A stretch of 64,000 bases of DNA, taken from Macquaria australasica. Its lineage: Eukaryota; Chordata; Actinopteri; Centrarchiformes; Percichthyidae. The notes beneath the pieces are model-generated. The model was not told the origin of the DNA. It ran no database searches and was given only the letters and a program-made list of their open reading frames with translations. The DNA lies in the NCBI GenBank assembly GCA_005408345.1, contig SEMN01000578.1, positions 186,001 through 250,000 on the forward strand. Direction: 5' to 3'. The position numbers and the translations under genes were made by a program. Positions 1 to 11,622 of this stretch are shown here, in pieces. Position 1 is the stretch's first letter; each line of letters opens with the position of its first letter.

Positions 1-1393
1 ACTCACTTCGGTTATATAGGGACCGGATGGCTTGTAGCAGCGACCCCGGTACCCCATACTCCCGCAGTACCCCCCACAGGACCCCCCGGGGGAAAGCCTT
101 CTCCAAGTCAACAAAACACATGTAGACTGGATGGGCAAACTCCCATGAACCCCCCAGCAGCCCTGCAAGAGTAAAGAGCTGGTCCACTGTGCCACGGCCA
201 GGACGGAATCCGCATTGCTCCTCCTGGATCCGAGGTTCGACAATCGGTCGTAGTCTCCTTTCCAGCACCCTGGAATAAACTTTCCCGGGGAGGCTGAGCA
301 GTGTGATACCACGGTAATTGGAGCACACCCTCCAGTCCCCCTTTTTGAAGACGGGAACCACCACCCCGGTCTGCCACTCCACAGGCACTGTCCCCGACCT
401 CCATGCGACACTGAAGAGGCGTGTCAGCCAAGACAGCCCAACAATGTCCAGAGCCTTCAGCATTTCAGGGCGAATCTCATCCACCCCTGGCACCTTGCCA
501 CCAAGAAGCTCTTTGACTACCTTGGAGACTTCTGCCAGGGATATGGGTGAGTCTTCCCCCGAGTCTTCAAACTCTGCCTCCTCCACTGAGGACATGTTGG
601 TCGGGTTGAGGAGTTCCTCAAAGTGCTCTTTCCACCGCTCGACAACATCCCCAGTCCGGGTTAGCAGCTCTCCTCCCCTGCCGAACACGGCCTGGGCCAA
701 GCCCCGCTTTCCCTTCCTGAGTCGTCTAACGGTTTGCCAGAACTTCCTTGAGGCCAACCGAAAGTCCTTCTCCATAGCCTCCCCAAACTCCTCCCACACC
801 CGGGTTTTTGCTTTGGTGACCACCGAGGCCGCCATCCTTCTGGCCTCCCGGTACCTGTCCGCTGCTTCAGGAGACCTCTGGGCTAGCCAAGCCCGAAAAG
901 CCTCCTTCTTCAGCTTGACGGCTTCCTTCACCGCCGGTGTCCACCAGCGGGTTCTGAGGTTGCCGCCTCGACAGGCACCGACGACCTTCTGACCACAGCT
1001 CCTAGCGGCCGCCTCAGCAATGGAGGCTTTGAACATGGCCCACTCTGTTTCCATGTCCCCAACCTCCCCCGGGATGCGCGAGAAGTTCTTCCGGAGGTGG
1101 GAGTTGAAGATCTCGCAGACAGGGCCCTCCGCCAGATGTTCCCAGTTCACCCTCACTACACGTTTAGGTTTGCCAGGTCTGTCCGGCAGCCGTCCCTGCC
1201 ATCTTATCCAACTCACCACCAAGTGGTGATCAGTTGACAGCTCTGCCCCTCTCTTCACCCGAGTGTCCAAGACATACGGCCGCAGATCTGATGATACGAC
1301 CACAAAGTCGATCATCGACCTGCGGCCTAAGGTGTTCTGGTACCAAGTACACTTATGAACAACCCTATGCTCAAACATGGTGTTTGTTATGGC
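1..1393 (-). pseudogene. Rex3 C-terminal endonuclease plus reverse transcriptase, open to the window edge
   Basis: On the minus strand a frame of about 464 codons has no stop from 1393 down to base 1. It begins AITNTMFEHRVVHKC, continues through RSMIDFVVVSSDLRP and ELSTDHHLVVSWIRW (end of the endonuclease), then a linker with EEFGEAMEKDF and FEELLNPTNMSSVEE, and then the RT fingers and palm. The RT ends in the window at AIRSLYNRSE, before motif B and the catalytic DD box. Compared with the usual KAYDRVPRG, this copy reads KAFPRG, so residues just after the first catalytic aspartate of motif A are missing. That would be expected to damage the polymerase. Confidence 0.82.
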
Positions 1394-1917
1394 CAGTCAT
1401 GGCTAGCACAGAAGTCCAACAACAAAGCACCACTCGGGTTCAGATCGGGGAGGCCATTCCTCCCAATCACCCCCCTCCAGGTTTCACCATCATTGCCCAC
1501 ATGGGCGTTGAAGTCTCCCAGCAGAACTATGGAGTCTCCAGGTGGTATCCCTTCCAGGACGCCACCCAGGAACTCCAAGAAGGCCGGGTACTCTGAACTG
1601 CTGTTTGGTGCATAAGCACAAACAACAGTCAGGGCCTTCCTCTCAGCAACTTTCAGTCGCATGGAGGCGACCCTCTCGTTCCCCGGGGTAAACTCCAACA
1701 CAGCGGCGCTCAGCCGGGGACTCGTGAGTATCCCCACACCCGCCTGGGGCCTTTCATCCTGGGCAACTCCGGAAAAGAAGAGAGTCCAGCTCCTCTCCAG
1801 GAGTTTGGTTCCAGATCCTGAGCTATGCGTAGAGGTGAGCCCAACTATATCTAGCTGGTACTGCTCCACCTCCTGCACAAGCTCCGGCTCTTTCCCCGCC
1901 AGAGAGCTGACGTTCCA
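1387..1917 (-). pseudogene. Rex3 endonuclease domain, frameshifted at its end
   Basis: This is the endonuclease domain that nicks target DNA for target-primed reverse transcription. The frame is open from about 1917; the first methionine is at 1878, but homology begins upstream of it, so the true start is lost or lies further 5'. Visible motifs are DIVGLTST, VVCAYAPNSSSEYP (tyrosine motif), LLGDFNAHVGNDGETW (catalytic D and N) and LLLDFCASH. After CASH the frame runs into DWP-stop. Removing one apparent base deletion would let it continue into the open frame at 1-1393, which carries the SMIDFVVV and STDHHLV motifs. The final catalytic histidine therefore sits in the other frame. Confidence 0.85.
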
Positions 1918-1984
1918 CGTCCCTAAAACCAGTCTGCGACACCGAAGGTCAGCACGCCCAGGTCTCTGCCCTTGCCTGCCGCCC

Positions 1985-2098
1985 CAAGACCAACAAGACC
2001 CAAGTCATGTCCCAGGTCAAGACCAACAAGTCCCAGGTCAAGTCCAAGTCAAGACCAGCAAGTCCCAAGTCATGCCCCAATTCAAGACCAAGACCTAA
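1985..2098. repeat. Imperfect CAAG/TCAAGACC-type tandem repeat
   Basis: Short degenerate repeats built on CAAGACCAACAAG, CCCAGGTCAAG and CAAGTCCCAAGTCATG follow one another next to the Rex3 5' end. The open frame across this stretch is low complexity and not a gene. Confidence 0.6.
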
Positions 2099-2999
2099 AC
2101 TTTGTGTTTCAAGTCTAAAACAAGTAATTATATATGCACATTCACTAAATCTAATACAATTTTAGATTTATAAACAAAGTCACAGTCAATGTAGAACAGA
2201 AACACAGAAATAATAAATTATTTTAAAATGTGTATTTAGCCTATTACTTTCAAATACACTTTTTGAGACCAAAATGATTTACCTAGCATGTTATTCCAGT
2301 GACTACGGCTGGGATTTACTAGCATTTTATCAAATTTTACTCCAGTCTTGAAATCCATTTGGATTCAGCTTTCAGCATTTTCAGCAACTGAGATCTGTAC
2401 TTTTTATTGGTTGAGGAGGCAGAAACACTGCAGTCAATGGTTTTAAAGTCACAAGTCTTCTTTTGATTTGAAGTACCCAATAAATACTAGATATTAATAT
2501 CAGCCTTTTAATTGTTTCCTTGCCTCTGCTGTTATTTCACTTCCATGGAAAAGGACTGTTCTGACATGACTGTCACTGAAAACTGCAGGCACCATGAGGA
2601 TGAAGAACGACAAGGTCCAACGGAATAGTAAGTATGTACTGTACAGACTAATGCACAGCCACACATAAATGCTCACTTCACGTTTCCCTGACACTTTCAC
2701 ACCTCTTTGTGGTGTACAGGCCTGACTCAGCAAAAGGTGAAGCAGAGAGCAAAACTCCAAACGAGGTTCTGCTAAAATGATAATCCAAAATCATAAATAA
2801 GTAAGTGTAACATATGCTTTTTGCATGTTACATTAAATACATAATTTGAGGTTTAAATTGTTACTTTGTCTAATAGCAAAATCTTGTAATATAAATTTAA
2901 TTTTGTCAGTAATGTTACCTTTATTTGATAGTTGTAAGTTGTACATATATGTGTTATTTTCGTATTTTTTTTATGATTATTTCATATTTCATATTTATT
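2099..2999. other. AT-rich unique DNA, no gene seen
   Basis: AT-rich sequence with several short A/T runs. The open frames are short and show no recognisable domain. I see no repeat that I can name. Confidence 0.4.
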
Positions 3000-3039
3000 A
3001 CTAAGCTACACGGTATCCATGGTAACAATGCAGTTATGA

Positions 3040-3440
3040 AGTCCATCACCGGGGGAACAAGTCAGACCGGGCTTGTATCCCCCAGGTGAGTGGTTGACTG
3101 TTAAATGAAAACCTGTAAATATTAGAGAGACGGTAACTAAATTGACATCCAGAGTAATTATCTATGTGTACTAATTTATCTGTATCGGTAGTGTCTTTGT
3201 GTAATGTGTAATTTTTAAGAAGTCTTGGACCGTTGGCTCTATAATTTGTCAGTTAATGTTCATGTAGATTGGCTACAGAAATCATTCATTAGTATTGTAA
3301 GTTTCCTTTGTTTATAATTTTCTTTTATACTGAATAGTTTTACTGAGACCAGGCTTGTATCCCCCAGATCCCGAAGTGCTTGTAAGCAATAAATCATCTG
3401 TGAATCGACACCGGAGCTGTTTGTGTCTCAGCGTTGGAGT
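3040..3440 (+). repeat. Possible LTR remnant with an internal 22-bp direct repeat
   Basis: AGACCgGGCTTGTATCCCCC and its near copy occur at 3064-3085 and 3346-3367, with one mismatch over 22 bases. The first copy is followed directly by GTGAGT, a good splice donor. After the second copy come an AATAAA (near 3390) and a GT-rich stretch, an arrangement like the R/U5 part of an LTR. No clear TG...CA ends or target duplication were found, so the LTR reading is tentative. An exon/terminator pair of a non-coding transcript would look similar. Confidence 0.3.
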
Positions 3441-5223
3441 TAACTACTGTAACTGTCAGCTGTTAGTCCATCAACATCACAAAACACAATGCAGAGACTA
3501 TTGGCTGTTATCAGTATCAGCGATATAAGAAATGTATTTGCTGTTTTAATAACTGTAATCAAGAGTAGATAGACCCTGGTTACATAAGCAGATTGCAGTA
3601 AAACATGCGCACACCTCCCAGACGCTGATGAAATCCGACACCTCGTGTGTAGCTGGCCTCACCATTACGCTGCTGAGTAATATGACATTTAAGCCTTAAT
3701 CTCCATATGTGTCTGAGGTTGGGTTTGTGTGTGTGTACATGTCCCCATGCTGAGGAAAAGTAAGTGCAGTGGCAGACTATGCATAGTATTACACCATTAT
3801 GCAGAGTGTGGCTTGACTTCCTACTGCACACAGAAGAGACACAGCAGAAACACACACACACACACAATCATGACACTCTGCCCAACATGGATGAAGCAAT
3901 GATATCACACTATTGAACAATTCTGTATGGAAGGACTGCAGTTCTGTGCATCAAGATGAGCTTTGATGTCCCAGCAGGCAAAAGTATTTTGTGTTTTCTT
4001 TTTAGTGTGATACTTTTGAGAACTGCACACCCACCCACTGTATGCTGGGTATGCTCGCTATGTTCCAAACAGTCATTTTCTACCAAAATATGGCTAAATA
4101 CACTGCTTTCATGCACTATTACCCTCCTCAAACCTCCCAAGTTCCACCAGATGCAGATTTTGGTGACACTTCTCTGTAAGTTCAGTATGTACCAAACAGT
4201 CAGTGGTTCACCAGCTGAGCATTCACACAGACAATGGAGAAGTGGAGTATGTTGCAGGAGTGGCATCAGAGGTTTCTATGAAGGTCACTGTTGGAATTTA
4301 TTCTAACTGCTGTGAGCCCAAGCTGACCAAATCTGCTGTACGTCATGATGGATGAAAATCCAAGCTTTGTCGGCCTCTTTTCAAACCTAAAGGAGCTGAA
4401 AAGATTCTTCATTCTGAGGGAGTACTTTAGATTAAACTACAAAGCATTCTCATATAAAAACACAACAGCCCAAGTACTGTATAATTTAAAGATGATAAAT
4501 ATGTCAGCAACTCATTTTTGATAGAATTGCCAGAACGTATAATTCCAATCTGACATTTGAGTAACGTCAATGTATCTAATACCCAGGGTTGCTCAATGAA
4601 TCAAATAAAAAATAAAATACTGTGATCACAATTTTGCAGTGTTTTTGTTACACTGCAAAATTCTCAAGGGTCCATTTACTACCTTTCGGAGCATTCAACT
4701 GCATGTCATGGTCTTCATTCAACGAATGAAGCTGGCTCATGGGTCATCACGTGACTTAGGTGCGGAACATAAAAGATCAGCAGTGGTAACGCAGCTTCGA
4801 CCACCAGTCTTCACTAAATGTTTTCACGCAACTGAAGCTCTACATTTAAGTCATGTAATGACACCTGAGCCAGCTCCATTCTCTAAATGAAGACTGTTAG
4901 ATGTGAGTAAAAGCTCAGAGAGCTAGTAGGTAGAACTACAATTTTGTCCTCCTTGATAACGTCTATCCCCTCTCCTGTCTCAGACTTTGGATTATTTCGT
5001 GCTGGTGGGATTCCGTAACAGGAAATGATGCGATATGAAGTGACAGAGAACAGGCCCCCCACCCCACCCCCACTCCCTAACACATACACACAGATAAACG
5101 CACACACATGCACACACACTCTCCCAGCTGGCCCGCAGTCTCTGACATGCCTAGTGAGCTTTCTTGGAGTGACAGATAGACCGCGAGCAAGGAGGGGATG
5201 GCTTGGTCAACATACTCATATAA
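3441..5223. other. Non-coding interval with one strong hairpin
   Basis: No gene is supported. Several 80-120-codon frames occur on both strands, but they overlap one another and lack domain signals or plausible codon use. The interval contains short CA runs (3852-3866, 5083-5120) and the hairpin listed at 4630-4662. Confidence 0.4.
4630..4662. other. Perfect 13-bp inverted repeat with 7-base loop
   Basis: AATTTTGCAGTGT (4630-4642) and its exact reverse complement ACACTGCAAAATT (4650-4662) are separated by TTTTGTT. A perfect 13-bp stem is unlikely by chance at a given site but expected occasionally in 64 kb. It may be the scar or end of a palindromic mobile element. No U-tract that would suggest a Pol III terminator follows. 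Confidence 0.6.
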
Positions 5224-5224
5224 T

Positions 5225-5248
5225 CACACACACACACACACACACACA
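5225..5248. repeat. (CA)12 microsatellite
   Basis: Uninterrupted CA dinucleotides, flanked by further interrupted CA-rich sequence to about 5290. Confidence 0.9.
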
Positions 5249-5944
5249 GAGGTACACTTACATACACACTCACATGCGGGAGAACACATGTAACCCCACA
5301 TGTGCACACATGCTTCCTTCCTTACATGGAGCTGGCATTATGCCCTCTCTCCTGGCTTCATCCACAGTCTGTGTTCAGGGCTGAGTTCCCAAGGCTCCAC
5401 ACACATGGGGATACATCATGACCTGTCTGCCTTTCACAACCTGTTTGTTCTCCTGCCCTGCCAAGCACCACAGGCCACACAGCAGCAACAGCTAGCCTGG
5501 ACCAGGGATGCACTATGATGAATAAATAAATCTGATTTCAGAGGTTTCTTTCTTAAAAGAATGTAGCTGTAGATGTTGTTGCGATTACATAAATTTACCT
5601 TTAATTCAAATCAGATGGGAACCAGTCAGCCTTGTCCACCTCTGATATGATGGATGTGTTGCAATATGACTGATTATTATAGAATTGATCAATTCAACAC
5701 TGGTTGCCAAAGGTACACAACTGAAGGACAACACAGTTGCAATTTGTCTTTCCACTGGCTGCAGACCTAAAGGATGGTAATTGGTGACCATCTATCCAAA
5801 ACTTTGATCCAGAGCAAGGTATCAAGACAGCTAACAGAAAAACTGATATGGAATTTGATATAGTTATTCCTGGTTTATTATTCAACTATTAGCAATAGAT
5901 TTGTATTCCTAATAATTTTAGTAACCCCATGATGTTTTGTTTGT

Positions 5945-6778
5945 CTACAGACATGCTAACAGTAATGTTTTGAGCTAAATGCTAATGTCACATGACAATG
6001 TCTCCCTCATTCATTCATTCACTACCCCCTACACAAGAGACACTCAGTAGTTTACACTAAGGTGAACAGTAAATTGAGATGTTAAACTCTTCAAATCATG
6101 TCATTTTGTATCATCACTGACAGATGCAACATCGCATGACTTTAACCATAACATCTCTGTGATGCATTGCATTGTGGGCCAATTATCAGAAAGTAGCATG
6201 CATGCCATGGACACTACTTTGTAATGGGGGTCAGTAAATACAGTGCACTATATAGTAAGAAGGGAGTGATATTTGGACACAGCAAATGTGCTGATGTGCC
6301 AACATGCTGATGTTTAGCAGAAATAATGTTTACCATTGTCACGATCTTTGTTTAACATGTTAGCATGCTAACGCTAAATAGCACTTAACAGGAAGTACAG
6401 CTGAGGATGATGGGAATGTCATCAGTTTTTCATCAGTATTGGACAAAGTAAATTTTGACCTGAGGGTGTCACTGGATGAAAGGTCAGCAGATTACAAAAG
6501 TTATTACAGTTCATCCTGTGGGCAACATGAATGTGTGTTATTTCATGGCAATCCATGTTGAGATATTTCACTCTGAACCAAAAAACTTCAACATGCTGAA
6601 GACGCTAGATAAAAAGTCAAGGGATCACCAAAATCACTGGGATTCAACCTATGGGGACCAAGAATATCTGTACAAAATTTCATGGAAATCCATCCAAATG
6701 TTGAGATATTTCAGTTTAGACCAAATGGTGGACAAACCAACATTGCCATCCCTAGAGACACACCCCTTACATGGCTAA
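5945..6778 (+). repeat. Dispersed fish repeat family A, copy 1, split by another element
   Basis: The family is recognised by TTGAGCTAAATGCTAATGTC, ACATGCTGATGTTTAGCAG, TACAGCTGAGGATGATGGGA and TTCATGGCAATCCAT, ending near GATATTTCAGTTTAGACCAA. These phrases recur at 14.6-15.4, 23.1-23.7, 26.2-26.4, 34.2-34.8 and 51.8 kb in this window and are, from memory, abundant in percomorph genomes. Bases 6001-6290 do not belong to the family and interrupt it. The open frame at 6476-6778 is only this repeat. I cannot name the transposon class. Confidence 0.7.
6000..6290. mobile_element. Probable small DNA element nested in repeat A
   Basis: The family A sequence is broken between GACAATG and TGCTGATG. 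The insert starts CTCCCTCATTCATTCATTCA and ends TATAGTAAGAAGGGAGTGAT followed by ATTTGGACACAGCAAA. Its two ends are partly reverse-complementary (CACTACCCC on one side, GGGAGTGAT on the other). AATGT occurs at both junctions and could be a target duplication. Boundaries are approximate. Confidence 0.45.
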
Positions 6779-7399
6779 AAATATAACAATATACAAATAT
6801 ATACAAATTTACATTCATTTTCCCTAAAAAAATGTTTGTTCCATCCAACACTTTCATGTTGCAAGATCTAACAGTGCAAACCCTAGTATTTCCTCTTGCC
6901 TCCAGTTTCTATTATTTCTTATGACAAGTTCCCTCTCTGTAACTCTAAGGCTCTGAATGTTTTCAGGAATCCAGTTTTAACAATTTTTAACTGCCTCCAT
7001 TCTGCCAGAACCATCTCCAAATAGACTCTCACTCTGCCTTTAAGGTTCAATTTGCCTCAGTGTGCAGTAATGGAAAAAGGAAAAATAGTCCCATTAAGCA
7101 GATAATTAGCTGCATGTTAGAAAAACCTGCAGTACACATGCTGTTTATCATGCTGTGCTGCGAGTCAAGGAAGCGGTTTCTCATGTGTTCTTAAAAGAAT
7201 CTACAAAGCATTTGACTTTTGAGAGATGAGGCAAAACTCTGACGGTACTGACTGGGAAATAAAGGTTTAAAGTTTAAAGCCCCACTGGCGGCCCTTCAAG
7301 GCTGCTATAACATTGGTTCATTACAACCCACAATATGGAAGTGTTGTAAGGAACACAAAACATATTTTAGCTATTCTTAGAGTCTTACCAGGAATGGGG
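6779..7399. other. Non-coding interval, nothing identified
   Basis: AT-rich sequence without a supported gene, repeat or RNA. Confidence 0.35.
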
Positions 7400-7960
7400 C
7401 CAAAAATGGTCTGTGGATGGTGGCATGGGTTCACTACAATCAAAAGGTTTAGCCCCTTGGGAGCATAAATGTGCTTAGAAAATGTCCTGGCACTTCATGC
7501 TAGTTAGATTAGATTATGAGATATCTTGCATGCAAAGTTGCTTGGGTACTTAGAATCTCTGGGTATGATGGTGCTCCTGATTTATTTTTGTGCATTGCTA
7601 ACATATTTTGTATATTGTATGCTAAAATTGCATATGGATATGCTCCCAAAAAAAACCCACTCTCAACTGGAGGTGGTATGATGTTGCTACAGTCCTTAGG
7701 TTGACTCTTTGGCCTGAGGGTTGCGCATAAGGAAAGGATCAAAACAGAAAGGGTTCATCCTCAGGAGAGCGTGACTGTGTTCTGCAACTTTCATGAGAAT
7801 GTGGTCATCAGATTTTGATATTTGTTGGGTAAAAGTGAATGTTTTAGCCTGATGATGGTGCTACAGAAAAGGTCAGACAGTCACCAGAAACATAAGGATT
7901 GATTCTCTGGGGACTGTGACTATGAGTACTATGACTGGCAAGAAGTTTTTGAGACACCTT
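7400..7960 (+). repeat. Relative of repeat family A, interrupted
   Basis: GGGTTCACTACAATCAAAAGG and CTTGGGAGCATAAATGTGCT match the copy at 26.16-26.42 kb. GCCTGATGATGGTGCTACAG and GATTCTCTGGGGACTGTGAC are further family phrases. The section 7505-7705 does not fit and may be an insert; both open frames there are spurious. Confidence 0.55.
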
Positions 7961-9239
7961 ATCACAAACAAACCTCAATCCTCACAGCTTTTCCAAATGC
8001 CACAAAAACTAACCTTTCCAGAGATGAGTGAACTGTCCAGAGCAGTGTTCATTTCATCAGTGGAAACTAATCAACAAATAAAATCTAAACAATGTGAAAG
8101 ATGGACAAATGGAGTATTATTCAACGACCTGCATGCATCTGTGGAATCACACAGTGGCTGCTCCTGACTGATAAATAAGTATCCTCCTCCAACCAAAATC
8201 TTTTCAGAAGTTGATTTGGTTGCTCAAACTGTTGCACAAATAAGCATCATCTTGCATTTCAGTAATGTTAAGTCTCTGCCAGTAATGTCAGCTAACACTA
8301 CCAGTTTTTGGAAGAAAGAAAATCCTTACAATCCCACTATAACTTTAACAAGAAGCGGCAACACAACACCCAGGACAAACCACAATGACGTGGAGATCAG
8401 CACACCGACATTTATAAAAAGGTAAGCTAATGTTACATTGATGGGCTATGGATGTGGATGTAACATTAATGATACTTTCAGTTGGCTATCTTTTGTGGTT
8501 ATAGTAGGAATGAGTGCAGGATTAATGTAGACTGTTAACTATTATTTCCCCTGGATGTTTGCTAAAGGAACATTATTGCGTTATTATTGCCCAACCTTTT
8601 AGCTGCTCGTCTCAAGACATTGAAGAGTATATTAGTGAACCAGTGAGTGAGTACAGCTCCAGGTAGATGCATTATTGCACAGAAACGACAATGAATGACC
8701 AGTGACTATACTATAGGACCAATGTTCAAACATCCAGAGTTTGACAGTCTATTGGGCACTTGTGTTTAAACTATTAGCCTGGTATAAACAAGTCTTTTCT
8801 GCTAACCTCGCAATAGACAAGAACAACCCATTGTAACTGTACAAATCATTGATGTTGATGAGCTTTAGAATGCATTTGATTAACACACTGTACCAACTAG
8901 AGCTAGACCAATATCAGCTCATTACAGCTTAGATAGTGTATCAGTATCTGTCTGCAGAACAGTAACAAGAAATTGCAGTACAGAAACTAGGTTTGAAGTC
9001 ATTTCGAAACCGTGTCACCATTACATAGTTTGTCCACCAGAAAGCACTGACAAGTTTTTACACTGTAAAATGTCCTGCTTAGGAAAAAACAAATCTAAGG
9101 GGTCTGTATCAAGATTGTTTGTTTATGTTGTGTGTTACGTAAAAACAATTACTATTGTATTTTTTTCCCAACTCCCAATTATTGATATAAGTACTGGCCT
9201 CAAAAATGAGTAAAGGTCAGGCTATAGTATGAACAGTTT
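7961..9239. other. Non-coding interval, nothing identified
   Basis: Two short open frames (7916-8167, 8216-8425) lack homology that I recognise. No regulatory or RNA structure is evident. Confidence 0.35.
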
Positions 9240-9296
9240 GATGTGTTTTAATTGTCCTATTGTAATGGCAAAATAAAGTAAATTCAATTCAATTGC
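9240..9296 (+). repeat. LINE/SINE 3'-tail fragment ending in AATTCAATTC
   Basis: TGGCAAAATAAAGTAAATTC followed by AATTCAATTG resembles the 3' tails of fish non-LTR elements, which end in short AATTC/GAATT repeats after a poly(A) signal. Only about 60 bases are left. Confidence 0.4.
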
Positions 9297-9806
9297 TTAG
9301 AAGACATGAACATGAAAATGCACAATATAAAGCTGAACAAAATTTCACTGACAAAAAATATACAAAAAATGACGAAAACATTAGTCAACAACAAGAAAAC
9401 AAGACTAAAAGTAAAAGTGCTTCAAGAGAGCTGAACTGTCCAGACTCTCCATGATGTCAATGATTCAACTCTTTATTCATTCTTACTCTAATAAATTAAG
9501 GGAGCAGAGTGAAGAGAAACAGGGAGCAAGAGTGTAACCCTTTCAATGATGTTCCATTTGTGTAACTGGAGTATAATTAGACTATAACAAGTCATTCTTT
9601 ATGGTTTATTAAGATTTGATAGACAAAAATGTGAGCTAAAGTGTAACTGATAAGGCAGGTCAAGAGTCTGCTGCACCATAATCACTACAGACATCCAAAT
9701 CTATCTGTGCTGCTGTTTATGATGGAGTGGGATTGAATTAGATGAGAATAGATATGAGTCACGGAGGGAAAATGACAGAGGTCATTGCTACCATGGCATA
9801 CACAGA

Positions 9807-9808
<2 letters not shown>

Positions 9809-9850
<42 letters not shown>
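9809..9850. repeat. (CA)21 microsatellite
   Basis: Perfect CA array. A GT-rich stretch at 9991-10020 lies 140 bases to the right in inverted sense. Frames across both are artefacts. Confidence 0.95.
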
Positions 9851-9853
<3 letters not shown>

Positions 9854-10689
9854 ACAAATAAATACACACATTGTAATGAGGCAGAGGTTGTTGTTTGCGG
9901 TGCATGAGCAGAGAGGAGAAAGTCGGCAATTGTAAACATGATTATCTCAATCCAACACACTCCACTGTTATAATGCGTAATCATAGCTGAGAGTGTGTGT
10001 GCGTGTGTGTGTGTGTGTGTATTGGTATTTGACCTTAGAAGGATGGAAAAATGACAAAAAAGACACAAGCTGGGAAAAAAGCATCAAGTGTTTGTACCTG
10101 TCGGCGCCTGTCTGTACATTTGTTCTGGTATGTGTATGCGTTTGTGCTGTTTGTAGACTATACTATGTGTGTGTGGTGAGATGAGAAGTAAGAAGTAAGT
10201 GCCATTGATCCGACCAATTACAGCACAGAGTGCTGGAGAGACAAACTCTCTGCCATAGGAATGCAGGAATACATCTCTTCTGACAGATTAGAGGAGAGGT
10301 TTCTCAGTTCTGTGTCTGCAGCTGTGAGGCAGAGTTTAACCCCACTCACTAACTGTTGATGTGGTTGGTAAAGCTGTCAGTGTTACTGTTCACCTGCACA
10401 GGTAATCAAACCAGGTTTAATTAAAAAATTATCTAAGGTGCTACATAATCATTTGAGTGGTGACATTTTCTAATCTGCAGGTCTTCCATTTTGTTTTTGT
10501 TGTGTTTAGCGCTCAGTGCTGCTGGTGCTTTGTGCTGTCTTTCAACTGTCAATCAAATACTGCAAGAACCTGTGATGTGCTCTTTCACAGGTGTCTGCTG
10601 TTATTGTAGTTTGTTTGATGCTCCCTCCTTTATCTAATTAACCAAGATTATTATTAGTGCTAAAACAAAGCTTTTTTGAGTATTATTAA

Positions 10690-10785
10690 AACATCAAAGT
10701 CATTTATCAAGCAAACATATCAAACATTCACTGATTCCAGTGTCTCAAATGTGAGGATTTGTTTATTTTCTTTGCTTTAACAACC
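10690..10785 (+). repeat. Fragment of dispersed repeat family D
   Basis: ATTCACTGATTCCAGTGTCT and AAATGTGAGGATTTG match the core of the repeat also seen at 35.76, 38.2, 39.9 and 57.1 kb. Confidence 0.5.
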
Positions 10786-10787
10786 CT

Positions 10788-11100
10788 TTAGAACCGAGCG
10801 TAGCATCGAAGCTACGCTAGACATGTTCTACAAAACGCTGCATAACTTTGGAACCGTTTATGATAGACAAGAGTTTTAAATTGTGTTTGGAACCTGAGAT
10901 TCCCAGCTTTCCGAGGCAACTTGAATGGTGTATTGAATACAACAATCAGGGCCAAGACTAACCCGCCATCATTTTTATGTGTTTCGGTTGTTCACGGTCA
11001 AAAATCGACCCCTACGACAGAAGGTTGTCTGAGTGGATGTGGAAGCGAAATGCTAGCATGAAATTGGTTCTGACACAGGCTTTGGAACAAAACATAAAGT
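10788..11100 (+). mobile_element. Possible piggyBac-like terminus with 7-bp palindrome
   Basis: TTAACAACCCTTTAGAACCG starts the segment, and GCGTAGC/GCTACGC forms a 7-bp stem with a 6-base loop (10798-10817). piggyBac elements insert at TTAA and begin with CCC-rich ends, so this could be one end of a degenerate member. The opposite end was not found, and 11100 is a guess. Confidence 0.25.
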
Positions 11101-11622
11101 CCGACCTCCAGGTCCAGTCTGGACCTCAAAGTGCTGTGTAGTAATTCAATTTTAGCCGGCATTACTTGCTAGCTAAATTATTAAACTTGCAGTCATTGAT
11201 TTCTTGCGTTGTACCGTAAAATGATGAAATACATAATTTAATAACACATTCAATTCAAAGTGGAATGTCAGCCAAGAAACAGAGTACAAACTTGCAAGAG
11301 ATCTGCAGGCACTGTCACGGTGACACTTTATGGCTCACCATTGGTCTTGTGTAGGCAGGCCACTAGACTTTAGTGATGAATTAAAGTGGAACTGATTTCA
11401 TGCAAGCAGAGGCTTGTGGATTTAGCTTTTCCGTTTGTTTGTTTTTTCAAAGTTGTAGTTATTGTTGGAGCAGCTTACAGCATGCCCCACCAAGAGACGT
11501 AGGTATCACTTTCTGTGTACCAGTTTTTTGCCACAAAAAATCCAGACATTTAGAACAGCAAATGAACTGAATAACTACAGGCAGAAACACCATTATGTTG
11601 TGTCATTTGGCAATAGAAAGGG
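11101..11622. other. Non-coding interval, nothing identified
   Basis: Mixed unique sequence with no supported gene. It may include flanking material of the element beginning near 11623. Confidence 0.3.

Larger units (their letters stand above)
1..1930 (-). mobile_element. Rex3 (RTE-clade) non-LTR retrotransposon, 3' part beyond window edge
   Basis: Read on the minus strand, this is one LINE. An apurinic-type endonuclease starts near 1917 (GTWNVSSLAGKEPEL) and contains GDFNAHVGNDGETW. A reverse transcriptase follows, with WQTGVVVPVFKKGDW, NYRGITLLSLPGK and CGFRPGRG, and then the motif-A stretch CFVDLEKAF. WQTGVVV is the protein spelling of the site classically used to amplify Rex3 from fish, so the assignment to Rex3 is fairly firm (recalled knowledge, not a search). 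The copy leaves the window before RT motif B. It carries a one-base frameshift near 1393-1398. A short in-frame deletion lies after EKAF near position 95, where family members read roughly KAYDRVPRG. The 5' end is placed near 1930, where similarity to the endonuclease stops. The element should be inactive. Confidence 0.88.

Noticed and set aside
318..2098. Plus-strand frames of up to 224 codons near the left edge
   Set aside because: They are antisense shadows of the Rex3 element, whose protein motifs are all on the minus strand.
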